The notes under the pieces were generated by a model, which was not told the DNA's origin, searched no databases, and was given only the letters and a program-made list of their open reading frames with translations. Shown here piece by piece: positions 1 to 13,900 of a DNA stretch of 64,000 nucleotides (the stretch's first letter is position 1; each line of letters starts with the position of its first letter). The translations under genes and the position numbers were made by a program. The stretch lies in the NCBI GenBank assembly GCA_018857735.1, contig JABMCL010001376.1, positions 487,501-551,500 on the forward strand. Direction: 5' to 3'. This DNA comes from Alviniconcha marisindica (lineage: Eukaryota > Mollusca > Gastropoda > Provannidae).

Positions 1-890
1 TTACATGCACACATACTGCAATATATAGCCAGTTAATGTTTAAGAAAAACATTTCCGCAAACGGCATCCCATACTCGACCAGAGTCCGACTTCAACATGA
101 CGCAGGTCTGTGTAACAATCAGAACAATTGCTCATCTGTGCACCATTTGAAGCAGGAAGCAAAAAAAATGTGGGGTGTAGACAGATCCGACCCACAAGCT
201 CCGCATCTCTTTCTTCCGTGTCATTATCAGTCAGGATTTTGTAGGAGCAGGGTGAAGACATGCCCGGTACACGCTGTTTCTCTTTTGTCTGGCTAGTTAT
301 TCGTAAAATAGCTGACAGCTCGCAAAGGTCACGTTGTGCTGTTCGGGGTGTCATCTACAGTACAGGCAGACTTCTTTGGAGTCCTTGTTGAAATGGATTC
401 CGTTCGCGAAGTGTGTCTCGAGTTGACCTAGGCTGAATAGAATTTTGCTGAATGGTTTGAACATTGTGTGTGCGTGTGCGTGTGTGTGGGGTGGGGGTGG
501 GGGGTGGGGGGAGACAGACAGACAGACAGACAGACAGAGAGAGAGAGACAGAGAGGGAAACTGTGGATAAACGCGTGCAAACTAGTGAAAAAACCCGTTA
601 CGGTTCGGGTTCTAACCAACTTTAATTTGGCCGGAATGCAGTCCGGTGTAAGTTTTGTACAGCCTCTTTTTCTCTGGTCGAGTGGCACAAATGAATAACT
701 GCTTCCTATCTCATCAGTTATCATCATCGTGGTAAAATCCTGAAATCGGTTGCCAGCCCAATTCCTACAACAGCCACGTGGCCAGCCGCGTGGATAATTC
801 TGACAATGTTGTTACAGCTACTAGACTGTTGAGACTAAGGAATAGACTGTTATAGGTCTGTACGTTGACGAACTCTAAAGGTATTGTTGT
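1..890. other. no gene seen; short simple repeats
   Basis: I see no convincing gene in this stretch. Short overlapping open frames exist on both strands but have no recognisable domain, no codon bias and no splice context. Around 465-555 there is a compound simple repeat: GT-rich, then G-rich, then (GACA)n and (GA)n. The region may be upstream intergenic DNA or a 5' untranslated intron of the receptor gene. Confidence 0.5.
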
Positions 891-892
891 AT

Positions 893-2300
893 TGAGGCCA
901 AGACAAGTCACAGCTGTGATAACTCTGACGATGTTGTAACAGATATCGAGGCCAAGAGAACAGACAGTTGTAACTCTGACGATGTTGTTACAGGTGTTGA
1001 GGCCAAGAGAACAGACAGCTATGATAACTCTGACGATGTCGTTACAGGTGTTGAGGCCAAGAGAACAGACAGCTATAACTCTGATGATGTTGTTACAGGT
1101 GTTGAGGCCAAGAGAATAGACAGCTATAACTCTGACGATGTCGTTACAGATGTTGAGGCCAAGAGAACAGACAGCTATGATAACTCTGACGATGTCGTTA
1201 TAGGTGTTGAGGCCAAGAGAACAGACAGCTATAACTCTGATGATGCTGTTACAGGTGCTGAGGCCAAGAAAACAGACAGCTATAACTCTGACGATGCTGT
1301 TACAGGTGTTGAGGCCAAGAGAACAGACAGCTATGATATCTCTGACGATGTCGTTACAGATGTCGAGGCCAAGAGAACAGACAGCTATGATAACTCTGAC
1401 GATGTTGTAACAGGTATCGAGGCCAAGAGACCTGACAGCTATGATAACTCTGACGATGTTGTAACAGGTATCGAGGCTAAGACAACTTACAGCTGTGGTA
1501 ACTCTGACGATATTATTGCAGATGTTGAGATCAAGAAAACCTGCGGGCTGTGATAACTCTGACGATATTACAGGTGAGGTCAGGAGAACTAACAGCTGTC
1601 AGCTGACAGCTGTCGTTGTGGTTACAGCTTTTGAAGACAAGAGATGAACTCAGTGACAGCTATTATAACTCTGACGTTGGTATTAAAGACAAGATATGAA
1701 CTGACAGCTATTGTAACTCTGACGTTGTTTTTACAGGTATTAAAGAGATGAACTGACAGCGATTATAACTCTGACGTTTTTACAGGTATTGAAGACAAGA
1801 GATGAACTGACAGCTATTACAACTCTGACGTTGTTTTTACAGGTATTGAAGACAAGAGATGAACTGACACCTATTATAATATAACTCTGACGTTGTTTTT
1901 ACAGGCATTGAAGACAAGAGATGAACTGACAGCTATGACAACTCTGACGTTGTTTTTACAGGTATTGAAGACAAGAGATGAAGTGACAGCTATTACAACT
2001 CTGACGCTGTTTTTACAGGTATTGCAGACCACAGATGAACTGACACCTATTATAATATAACTCTGACGTTGTTTTTACAGGCATTGAAGACAAGAGATGA
2101 ACTGACACCTATTATAATATAACTCTGACGTTGTTTTTACAGGTATTGAAGACAAGAGATGAACTGACACCTATTATAATATAACTCTGACGTTGTTTTT
2201 ACAGGTATTGAAGACAAGAGATGAACTGACACCTATTATAATATAACTCTGACGCTGTTTTTACAGGTATTGCAGACCACAGATGAACTGACAGCCGCGG
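893..2300 (+). repeat. large minisatellite upstream of the first coding exon
   Basis: Two related tandem blocks follow each other. From about 893 to 1600 the unit is about 51-54 bp (…GAGGCCAAGAGAACAGACAG, then AACTCTGACGATG and GTTACAGG). From about 1600 to 2300 the unit is about 57-62 bp (AACTCTGACGTTG, TTTTTACAGG, TATTGAAGACAAGAGATGAA). Roughly 25 units in all. Every second-block unit contains TGTTTTTACAG|GT, which looks like a 3' splice site, so the block could have grown from an acceptor of a 5' untranslated exon (inference). It ends about 550 bp before the first coding exon. Confidence 0.9.
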
Positions 2301-2856
2301 CAACGCTGCGTTGATGAGGCCCAGGATCGCGAGGACGTTGTGCGACAACTCAAGAACCGGGTCCTTCTCCTCCGTTCAAACCCCTGACAAGACTGACCAG
2401 ACTATCAGCAACATCGCAGACTTATCTGCTTCGTGCCACAAACGCCTGACACCTAAAGGCCAAGTTCAAGAGCAAAGCATTACAGTATTCTGTACTTTGT
2501 GTAGGAATGTAGGCTACTACCGATCGTTCTGCAGGCTGGTCCCCAAGCTCACCAGCAGAAAAGCAGGCCGTGTTCGGTTCTTTGTATCAGTGCCGGGGAA
2601 TGTATAGCCTGTTAAAGGTAGTTCTGTGTGCACTGGTGTCGCCCATGGGATTTTAGGCGAGAAACTTCAGAAGACGGCGGAGACATTTTCAGTGAAGGCC
2701 GTGATTTTTCGCAAGACGAATACCGCTGTCAATAAGATAGACATAAATGCTTTTTCGGTGAGGACACAGTCGTTAGCGCCGAAGGAAATGGAGCCAGTGC
2801 TGGCGTTTTCCTTGTGAGTTGTTCTTCGGCGTATTACACTGAGGTCTTCCACGACG

Positions 2857-3120
2857 ATGTATGCCGCAGCACAAAGTGCTGGGCTGCCCAGGACGTCAGG
2901 GATGCTGGTGGTGATGGGGAGTGCCGTGTTGCTGCTGATGTCCACGCCCTGCCGGGCGGCCTTCGTGCTTCCTCAGCCCCAGTCGTCCAGCTTGGCCAAG
3001 AACGTGACGGCCACGTGCTCCAGTGGCAGTTGCACGCCCGCCATGAACGAAAGCACGTGCGTGACGGAGAAAGTCTGCACGCTGACGTGTCCCACGCGAA
3101 CGGATTTCCCTGCCACTCAG
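2857..3120 (+). CDS. receptor exon 1: signal peptide
   Basis: Start Met at 2857 has A at -3. A second in-frame Met at 2902 begins the hydrophobic stretch [19 protein letters not shown], a clear signal peptide; either start could be used. The mature part has Cys pairs and N-glycosylation sites (NVT, NES). It ends at CAG|gtgagg (3120) in phase 0. No transcript start or promoter motif could be identified upstream. Confidence 0.8.
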
Positions 3121-6100
3121 GTGAGGACGCGGCGTCTCTAAGGCTGCGACTCTCCGGCTCTTTCGTTCTCCATCCTCCTTCCTGCTTGTAAATACATGTA
3201 TATAGCCGAGTGATGTGTGCACTGTATGCGTGTGTTGTGTATCTGGGGCTATGAACACTCAGGTTTTGATGCTCCATGTGTAAAAGAAAGAAGAAGAAGA
3301 AGAAGAGAGAGAGACGCAAGACGCAAGACATTTTATTGAAGAAACAGTACATGTTCATTTCAAGGGGGGAATTGGACTCACGCAAAACGTAGATTTATAT
3401 TACACAAAACTATTACAATTGCAGCATCAAAAATCGGTTAAGCACAGTCATGCATTTCAAATTCAAATTTACCTCGCACATTCGCTTTAAATCAATCATT
3501 CATTTATCCTTTACCTCCATTACCTTTATTTCTATCGAACACACGCTGAATTTCATTCATTCACTTGATACAGCTCGATTCCGCATGTCGAAGACTCTGT
3601 ACAGAAAGCGTGAAAGCTGAATAACAGACTCTTCGTCGTCTGCAGCCATAACACGGGAAAGAGCATTAAAAGTGTCCTGGGTAGTACTTGTACTTGCTAT
3701 AATGTTCACCTCTTTTCTAAAGCGCTCATATGCATTGCATCTGAATATCACATGTGATTCGTCCTCAATTTCATTTTTACACACAGGACAAAGTAACTGA
3801 CTCGGGACAACATCCTTTCTGTAACGCATTCTGTGTACACGTATAGGTGATATCCCCAATCTAAACTGTACATAAGAGTCTCGAAAACACCTTTCTGCTG
3901 GTAGTCTATGTATTTTTCGCTCTGAAAAATACGTTTAAAGCTGGAATAAAACTCAAATCTTTCTTTGGTCTCGATATCTGTAGCCCAACCTTGTATATAC
4001 TGATCAACCAGTCTCTGCCTGAAACATCTGAGGAATGCACCCGCATCGCCTACTCCCTGTTGAAACCACACTTCACCAAATCCATTTGTACAAATCAGTT
4101 GCATTACACGAAAAGTCCATGTCTTTTTACCATTCTCTTGCAAATGGATTAGCATACTGTATGCTTTCTTTGTCAGTCTTTCTTCTGGTAAACGCAAGAT
4201 TCTTAGCCAAAATTTAATACAACGTACAGCTGTCAGAATGAAAATAGGGAATCTGGCTAGATCTCCGAGCACCGTAGCATTTGGAGTTTGTAACCCCACG
4301 TTGAGGAGTCTTTTACAAGCAAACAAATGAGCCTTTTCTATCGCATCAAATCGTTGGTACCCCCATATCTCTGATCCATACATAAGGACGGGAAGAATCT
4401 GAGCATCATATATTTTAAAGAACACCTCGCTATGTACATTGCCTAGTCTCCAAAGACATTTCAGTACTTGTGCAGTTCTTGCTTTTGCCTTTGTTGCAAG
4501 CTCATTTACTGTTTGGGTTAATGACAACTTAGTAGTAAAGTGTAGTCCCAAGTACTTATAACAGTTTACAACTTCTATAACGTCGTTTCCATACCGCCAT
4601 ATTTCATTTGCTCCTAAGAAGCCTCCCTTCCTGAATACAATTATTTTAGTTTTGTGCATGTTGACTGTCATCGAAAAGTTATCAGCATATTGTTTCGATA
4701 GGTTAATCTGAATCTGAAGACCTTTAACACAGTATGATGTCAAAATGACGTCATCAGCAAAGAGCATTATTAAAATCTGTATTATATCCGGAGTAAGTTG
4801 TACCCCATACAATCCATTTTTGGCGACATCAAGCGCTAATTCGTTGATGAAAAACGAGAACAAAGTTGGAGACAAGACACACCCCTGCCTCACTCCCCTA
4901 GGGCAATCGAAGAAATCAGTAAGACTTTCAGGACACCGTACACATGATTTTACTATTTTATACATGCTTTGCAAAATTGTCAACATTTTTCCACCTACCC
5001 CAGCCTTTCTTAAGACATCCCATAGCATACTTCTGTTGATGGTATCAAATGCCTTTTTAAAGTCAACAAAGCATACATACACTTTTCCAGATTTTTTCGT
5101 CAGGTACCTCTGAACAATGGCACACAAAACAAACACATTATCCATGGTTGAATATCCGGTACGAAAACCACTTTGCTCTTCAGCAATCTTGTTGTTTTCC
5201 TCTTGCCACCACGACAGTCGCTTATTCAAAATGTGAGCAAAAACCTTTCCAAGAATACTTAATAATGACACCCCCCGATAATTATCAGGGTCGTTCTTGT
5301 TGCCACTTTTATGTATCGGAATAATAATTGCACCTGTCCATGCAGTCGGGTACTCCCCTGAATCAAAAATACGATTGAACAATGCCACCAAAAAAGGTAA
5401 AATCTGCGGAAGTGAGGTCTTTATCATCTCGGCCAGTATACCATCAGTACCCGGCGCCTTATTGGTTTTGAGATGCTCGACAGCTCTCATAATCTCTTCT
5501 TCAGTAATAGGACTATCCAGAACATCCAAACTAGGTGGGTCTTCCTCATCAATAACCTCAGGCAGGGCACTGGTCGGCTCTGTGCCGAGCGCCATCTTAA
5601 AATGATTGGTCCATTCGACTTCGCTTATATCAGGCCGCTGTTGGGCCACGCGGTTCACAGACCTGACCTCTTTCCAGAACTGTTTTGAATCATTTCTTTT
5701 GTCCAACAAGTTTTTCACTTTTTCAGTTTTGTAAGTTTGCTTTTTGTCTTTTAATAGTGTCCTGTATCTTTTCCTGCGGGTAATATATTCTATTCTATTC
5801 TTCTGTCGTTCTGCCCCACTTTCCGCCCGTCTAAACTTTCTGTACCATTTTCGCATTTCTCTTTTCAGTGTTTTGCATTCACAGTCAAACCACACACTTT
5901 GTCTGGGTCCTGTATAGCCATTTTTAACCATGCACTGTGCTGCCGTGAGCAAACCCTGGCTCAGGCACTTAACTGCTTCATCTACAGACAGTTGAAGAGT
6001 TGTCATTGTTCTGTTAATGTCACCTAGAAACTGTTCTTTGCGTAAATTTTCCTCAAAGTCAGATCTCCTATTAACATCCCAGATTAATTTTTCTATGTGG

Positions 6101-8783
6101 CTAGAACTACTAGGTACAGTCTCTTCTGATTTACCTATCTGTATTTCTATAGGCAAATGCTTTGATTCAAATCGTTCAGCAACTTTAAGTTCAACGACCT
6201 TTTCAGCAAGCTCTATGGAACTGATAAAATAGTCAATCGTGCTACTGCCTGTGCTGCACACATATGTAAAGTTTCCAAGCTCATCGCCTGGGCACGCTCC
6301 ATTCAGTATAGTCAGATCGCAGGTAGCGCACATCCCAAGAAGCAGCCTACCAAATGCATTGACAATTTTATCCTGTGACTGTCTGTACCCACGTAAATCT
6401 GACTGGATAAATTCATATGTGTCCTCCTCACATTCTTGTAGTGCATTATTAAGGTTCCCTGTACCCCGCATTAAAGTCCCCACACAGCAAGAAAAGTGAT
6501 TGCTCAATTGTTTCGGCACAGTCGAGGAGGCACTGCTCTATCACAGATATACTTGATGTAATTGCACCATGGGTCTGTTTGTAGTAGGGCGAGTCTGGTG
6601 GGCATACATATGCCCCACACAAAATAACATGCTTATCTGATGAAAACACAGTTTTGTCAAATTTCAAGACCACTATGTTATCAGGAGTAAGGTCAATAAC
6701 CTCTACGAAATTCTCAAGTGCTCTTCTCACCAGAATCAATACCCCACCACTCCTCCTTCCTTGGTTGCTTAATTTAACAGCTGGTCGAGAAAACTGAACA
6801 AAATCGGGAAAGCAGTCTAGTGCGCTTTGATATGCTAAAAAAGGGTTTTCCCTGAAGCAAATTATATCGAACGAACTCACGTACTGAATAAACTCTGCCT
6901 CTCCTAATTTTGATAGCAATCCCTCCACATTCCAGTTAAGAATACGTACGCTTTTTTGTGCCACACATTGGCTACGCTGCTGTGTACAACGATCTGCTGA
7001 CCGGGCCGCGTGAACTGCTGTGTCGTCTGGTTTGGCTCGGCCATCGCTACATTCGCTGCCTCTAACGGGGCCGGAAACCTCGCGTCATTGGTGCTGGTGC
7101 CTCTGGAACATTGTGTCGATGCGGCCCTGCGTTTGCCGTCCGTCGGACATCATCGGCCTGTCGTCGCTACTGCTGTGCGTCTGCAGCCTGGTTCTTGGGC
7201 GGTGTCCACCAGGCGGGACTGGCGAGGATTCAGCCACCCCCTCGTGCTGCTCATCAGCTCCGGTGTCGTCCCGCCGACTGCCCGGTGAACCACGGCCACG
7301 GCCAAAGCCGCGGAGAGCTCCTCGTCTGCCAGGTGTACAGGGGGTGCTGCGGGCTGCTCCGGTCTCAGCATCGCCGCTCGGCCCCCGCCCTGCCCCGCTG
7401 TCGTCAGCAATGGCGGTGTGCTGCTGCCGGGACGGCGAGAGTCCCGGCCAGTCCTCCCGCTGCCAGTCGTCGCGCCTGTCCTCCTGCGAAGGCTGCATCG
7501 TTGACATCGGGTCTTCGTGGTCACACCTGCCTGTCGGCTCTGCGAACCGCCCCGGACCCCGGACAGCCTGCTGCCTGCGTGTGGTGATGAGCCTGGTGCC
7601 CCTGTAGTACGCCACCCAGCCGTCGTCCCTCAGCTGCTTCAGGGTGTCGCGCTGCTTGACAGTCAGGTCGTCGTTCATGGTGACGTTTTCCTTGTACAGT
7701 TCTTTGCGTAGCGTTCTGCTGGAAATGAGTCGTCGCTTGTCGCTGCCCCTGACAAACCTGACCAGGACTGGGCGTGGTCGACCGCTTCCGCTCCCCTCTC
7801 GATCGGTTTCTCTCTCCTTCTTCCCCAACCTTTGAACCCTGGCCATGTCGTCACTCTTCCACCGTCTGAGCTGGTCGTGCTGGTTAAGGAGTGTGACCAG
7901 GGTTGATGTACAATCATCGCTACTTTCCCTACCCTCCTTCTCTGGGACTCCGAAGAAGACGATATTGTCTTGTCGGTTCGTTATTTGCTGTTGTTCTACT
8001 TCTTCTTCGATCTTCTTCAGTCGGCCATCCAGCCCTTTTGTTCTGCCTTTCATTTCCTCTATGTCCTCTTCTTTCTTTTGCAGCCGCTCTGTCAGTACAC
8101 TTATTTGGACGGACATTGAAGTGATTGTAGTCCGGAGAGACTGCATGTCCGTAGAAATAGTGTCGAGTCTAATACCGAGCGTACGCCCCAGTTCCTCGAT
8201 CAACTCGTCCGTCGAAGGTCCAGGGTTCGACTCGACATCCCCGCAGAGTTTGAGAAAGAGAGAAGAAGGAGGCCTATCATACACTGGCGGTGTCCCCGTG
8301 TCGACTGTCATCGTCACTGTCATAGCTTCGTGAGAACTCAAGATACAGTACCTGTCCGCACTGCCTTCAAGGCCATGCTTCACATGCTTCACACATCCAC
8401 CTAACCAGTTAAAAATTTCTTCAGTGAACCATGCATTTTTTTCACACAATAAGACACACTTCATTGATAGCAGAAAACTCACAGCGCAGAACGTTGTCAG
8501 CACACAGCGAAACGAAAAGTCCGTGCAGCAGTCCCACTGCGAATACGCTGAATACTTTGCTCGTTGTCTCTTCGCAGCTAATCTTTTTTCTTTGTTGATT
8601 AATATCTTGATTAAAACTGGATGAAAAAGTCCAGTTTTCACACGATGTGATTCACTGGAGCTTGGCATTTTCACAGAACCAAAATTTGTCCGTAATGATG
8701 CTGGTAATTAGCACAAATCCTTAATTTTGTCCGGAGCACAAACAACATGCGTGCAACGTCAATTCTGATATCTGTTCACCCCT

Positions 8784-8846
<63 letters not shown>

Positions 8847-10641
8847 AGAATGAATGAAATGAATGAGAAACTTTATTTTACGAGGGTAGTGGAGAAGACA
8901 CGAGGTCTTTACATCAGGGCCATTGACTGGCTGGAGAGAGAGGAGAGAGAGAGAGAGAGCAGAACAGAGAAAAAGAGAGAGAGAGGCCATTGTACATTTT
9001 TTCATTATATGTACATAAATCAATCCTTTTTTGGAAAACGGGTTTGGTTATTTTCCCCTTAGCATTTTAGCAAGGGACCCCCCTTTTTACTTGAGACAGG
9101 GGCTTTATGAACAAAACTACAATCTTTTTTAATCTCTCACAGGTTTTGAGTTCGAGGTTCCTCTCCCTCTTCGTCATTTTTCTCTCCTCCCGAGGTGACC
9201 CCGTGTCTGAGTTGACGGACGGGACTTTAAAATCCAAGAACTAGCTAACTGGCTTTTCTCGAACCTCTCTCACAGTTCTAGTATCAACTTGGCTCGCCCC
9301 TACCACCCCTACCCCCTCTCCGCCCACCACCACTCCCCGGTCCCACCCTCCATCCTACATCCTGCCTTGTTTCGATGTTCGATTTTCGTCTCAACACAAT
9401 ATTCACCTCTTGTCAGCCTATACCCATTTTACACTGCAATAACGTATCCTGCGTCAAAACCTTGCGTCAAAATCTCGGGCATCTGCTGTGTACAATATTC
9501 GATAGCCATGCAAAAGCAAATGTCCAACGTCAGGCAAATGGCAAATGGTTTGAGCAAAATCAATGTGCGACATTGAGTCTGAGATGTTGTGTCGATGTTT
9601 GGCACAATCGAATAATGTCTGTGACTGTAAATTAATGAGCCAGACTGAGTTAAAAATGAAGGTTTTGCTTTAACTAACGTCCAGTTCAAACCGCGAAGGG
9701 TAGTCACCAAAATGAATGTACAATTATTCAGTGACTGTTCACGACACAAAATCATTCGGGAAGAGGATTGGGAAGAAAAAGAAAAAAAAGGTTGAAAGAA
9801 CTGAGAAAACAGAAATTAAAAAGGGAAAATTACCGTTACGAGGCGAAGCACACAAAATTATGTTATTTTAGTCTACTCCCTGTTTAACGGAGGAATATAC
9901 AGCGGATCAGTTCTGGATTCTCATCAGGCGGAGCAGACCTTCATTTCTGCGTCGGAGAGTCAGATAAAGCGGACATAAATATTTCAGTGTACCAGAATAG
10001 CACACTAAACTGGCTGTATTTAGTCTTTCGTCTCAGTGATCAAGATCTTATTGTTTTAAACCATTTCTGGACTTTCTCCTTTGTTTGCAAACTTTGGTCC
10101 ACCACGGAGTAGCCGTACTGAAAATCAGCTCAGATCATAGTGTATAGTAAACTGCATGATTGCAGTCTTTGGCCTTGCCAACATCTTATGCCTCTGACAC
10201 GATCGAGATGATGGTAACTGGCATGTTTGTGATTTTCGTACCCACTCCACTCTTTGGCAACGCACACTGAGGAAGTCGCAAGATGCCCTGCCCTAACTGC
10301 ATGATGTCTTCACATGTTCAGGAGCCGCTGGTGTCCTCGTCGTGGACGCTGCCCAGCAACAGCTCGGGTTGCCAGCTAAGCACAGCCGTTCCTCAGAATG
10401 CCCCGCCAACAGCCAACAGCAGCAACGGCCTTCTGGACGTCAACGGCACCGCGACCACTGGCGACTGCGCCGTGTCGACTGCTGCTGCTCCCACCACATC
10501 AGGTCGTCTGGCGTTGTCGTTCTGGGTTCTGCCTTCGTGTGGGAAAAACTGGTAAGTCGTGCACTGTGGCTGTTGTTGTTGTTTGTTTGTTTGTTGCTGT
10601 TGTTTTGTTGTTGTTGTTGTTCATAGGTGTTTTTTGTGTTG

Positions 10642-10704
<63 letters not shown>

Positions 10705-10899
10705 TGGGGGGCGGGGCATCAGCGGGCTTTTAGACATTTGCCAAGGCCGGATGGGTTCATCCTTCCGTCCCGATGCAGCGATGTAGGCTAGTGAGCGTTA
10801 CGGTGGCAAACAGGGGCAGTGGGGGTTATGATACACACTGCCCCTCCGAGTTAGTGGTTGGAAGAGTCCAGTTCGGACACAAAGTATTCACCGTGCATG

Positions 10900-10966
<67 letters not shown>

Positions 10967-13900
10967 AGGTGACTATACCGAGTTTTCATGGTCGTTTTTA
11001 AGGCCGCGGATTGGCCACAGCCTCCTCAGAATCACGACCGAGTCCCGCTGACACTGAGTAAGTAAAGTAAACGTTTTGCTTTACGTCCACGAAGCGACGT
11101 GGCTTATTAAGGACGTGATGGGGGGGGGGGGGGGGGGGGGGTGAAGTCTCCGCCGCGCCGCGCGCTCCGACCCGGAAGACCGAGGAGGCCATGCCGACCG
11201 CCGCCGCTAGAACAGCAACTATGTCTGTCAAGTAGTGTACTACTGTTACGCAACCGCTGTTTCAACTGCGGCTGTGCGGAGCAGTCACAAGGACAATGTC
11301 CGTAGCCAGCCGCACCTGCTGTTGAGGAACAACTGAAGCAAAGGTCCAGCTCAGTTCCGCCGTGAGCCCCGGCGGCGGCAGCCGCTCCACCTCCCTGCTG
11401 CTCAAATAAAAATCTAACTTTCGTCTTCGTGAGACGTCCAGTTCACCTAGTTCCTCCTCTTGATCTCGCTGACAGTCATGGAAGTGAAGGCTCCGCGGCG
11501 ACTGACTCCGGGCGCTCCGACCCGGAAGACCTAGGAGGCCGTACACGGCCGACCGCCGCTAGAACAACAACTATATATCAAGGCAGTGTCCCCTCGCCAT
11601 TGTGCAACTCAGTAGTGTACTACTCAGTTACGCGATTCCTGTTTCAACTGCCGCGGCTGTGCGGAGCAGTCACAAGGACGACCGTCAACTGATGTCCGTA
11701 GCCGCACTGCTGTTGAGGAACAACTGAAGCAAAGGTCCAAGTCAGTTCCGCCGTGACTGAGCCCCGGCGGCGGCTCCACCTCCCTGCTGCTCAAATGAAA
11801 ATCTAACTTTAGTCTTCGTGACTGAGACTGTCACTCGGAGTCCAGTTCGCCTAGTTCCTCCTCTTGATCTCGCTGACAGTAAAGCAAGTCAGTAAACATG
11901 GTGCTTAACGTCCACAGAAACTGCAACTGAGGCTTATTAGGCCGGACGGGGAGAAGGGGTATGAAGGCGGGGGTTAGAGGGAGATTATATACCTATCGCT
12001 ACACTGTCACCACCAGAATGAGTCCTGCATTAAGATGGGCATCGATGAGAGCCATTTTAATGTTTCAGGAGAAAGTGATGGACAAAGTCACAAGGCAGTG
12101 TCCACAAACCACAACTGACCTTTTTGAAGAGAAAGGAGGGCCGAAGCCGCGGTATCGAACCGCCGGGAGGTCCTTCCGCTTACCAGCCTCAGTAACGCCT
12201 TACCCGGCTAGGCCAAACCGGCTCACTCGCTGACAGTCATGGAATGGCTGCTTATAAGTCTCAGCAGTTTTTAATGACGGGCATAGTTCAGGAGCTGTGT
12301 GAGAGTCGAGATGGCCGTCCTGGGCTGTCCCGCGTCCTACGACTGAGCCTTCTGGTTTCCGTGGAAAGAATTGTTGAACCATGCTTCGGCATTGGTCACA
12401 ACTTGTCCCTAATATGTCAACTGAGATCTGAGGACATTAAGCATCACTTCATCATCATCATAATGACGGTGTAGTGCGGGCCGGATAACCAGCGGTAGCC
12501 CCGGCCGAAGCAGCGGAACGGCCCGCGGCCGCTGAGCATTGCGGACCGGCGAGTGCCGAAGGTATACCGGCAGTATGGTAAAGTTGAAGATTACCTTTGC
12601 GTGCCGTACTGGCTTTGCTATTTTAGCTGCTGTAACTGGACTTCAGAAAGAAAGACTAGGACTAGTAGCAGTTCTTGGAATTTCCGAAGTCTGTTTCGGC
12701 ATATCACAGTCTGCCAACACTGACTGACTGACAGTGACTCAGTGATACTTTTCTCAGTTTCACTAGGTTCAGTGATAGTTTTGATCACTGGATTTGCCGG
12801 GTCGGCGGTGGCCGTTTCGACTGCAATGCAGTGTGGACTTTATGTCATTTTTTCTTCAAGCTACTGTCTTAAATTACTAGTCAACCATTTAGCGCATGGT
12901 GAATGTGGCGCCAGCCATGCCCAACTTCCTCTCTGGCACCCCACCAAGGGACGGTACTGAGGTTCATGGCTTCGGAGTCGTGTCCCTCAAACTTTAGTCA
13001 TTTCGACGTATACGCGCTAGATCAGAACTGAGATACACCCATAGTTCAGGAGCTGTGTGAGAGTCGAGGTGGACGTCCTGGGCTGTCCGTCCTAACGAGC
13101 CTTCTGGTTTCCATGGACGTAAAGAATTATTGAACCGTGCTTCGGCATTGGTCACGACTTGTCCCTAATATGTCAACTGACATCTGAGGACGACATTAAG
13201 CAACACTTCATCATCATCATCTGAGATACACATAGTTCAGGAGCTGTGTCAGTGTGTGAGAGTCGAGGTGGCCGTCCTGGGCTGTCCGTCCTAACGAGCC
13301 TTCTGGTTTCCGTGGACGTAAAGCTATATTGAACCATGCTTCGGCATTGGTCTCAGCTTGTCCCTAATAATTATGTCAACTGACATCTGAGGACATTAAG
13401 CAACACTACCTACCTGAGATACATGTGTAAGCTACTTTCCTTGCGACCAGTTTCTTTAAATATAAATATAATTACACGCTGAAGACATAAGGACATGTGC
13501 TGTCTACTTGTAAGCACAGCCCCCGATAGTGACAAAATGCCAGTTAACATTTTGACAGTGTTGATTAAACAGAAAGAACCGAGGTAGACGGGGGTTTTGT
13601 GCAACATGTTCAACAAAAGCCAAAGGCATTTTGTCTGAAGTGCAGTCAGGGGCTAATGGGCAGTGCCGTGTGAGAAAGTGATAATCATATGATGTGATCA
13701 TATCAGTTACTGTACCTGACTGTACCGGCAGATTATCTAATATTATTATACCTGATTCAATGTGACAATGATCGTAATGGGGAATGGACAAATGGCAAAA
13801 TGCTCTTCAAATACTAAACTCATATTCTGTTATTGATGTGGTGTGTGTGTCGGTGTGTGTTTGAAGCCATATAAATTATAATAATAGAAAATGTTTGGGT

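Larger units (their letters stand above)
3285..8740 (-). mobile_element. non-LTR retrotransposon with 2A-containing ORF1
   Basis: The minus strand carries, 5' to 3', ORF1 (8674-7085), then ORF2 with an endonuclease (from 6964) and a reverse transcriptase (to about 3557), then a 3' region ending in (TCT)n near 3285. Ends are approximate. It lies antisense in intron 1 of the receptor. C-terminal wording ([20 protein letters not shown]) and the zinc-knuckle-like end suit a jockey/CR1/L2-type element; the clade needs a tree. Confidence 0.88.

Noticed and set aside
3557..3859. Independent small gene
   Set aside because: It is the shifted C-terminal part of the retrotransposon ORF2.
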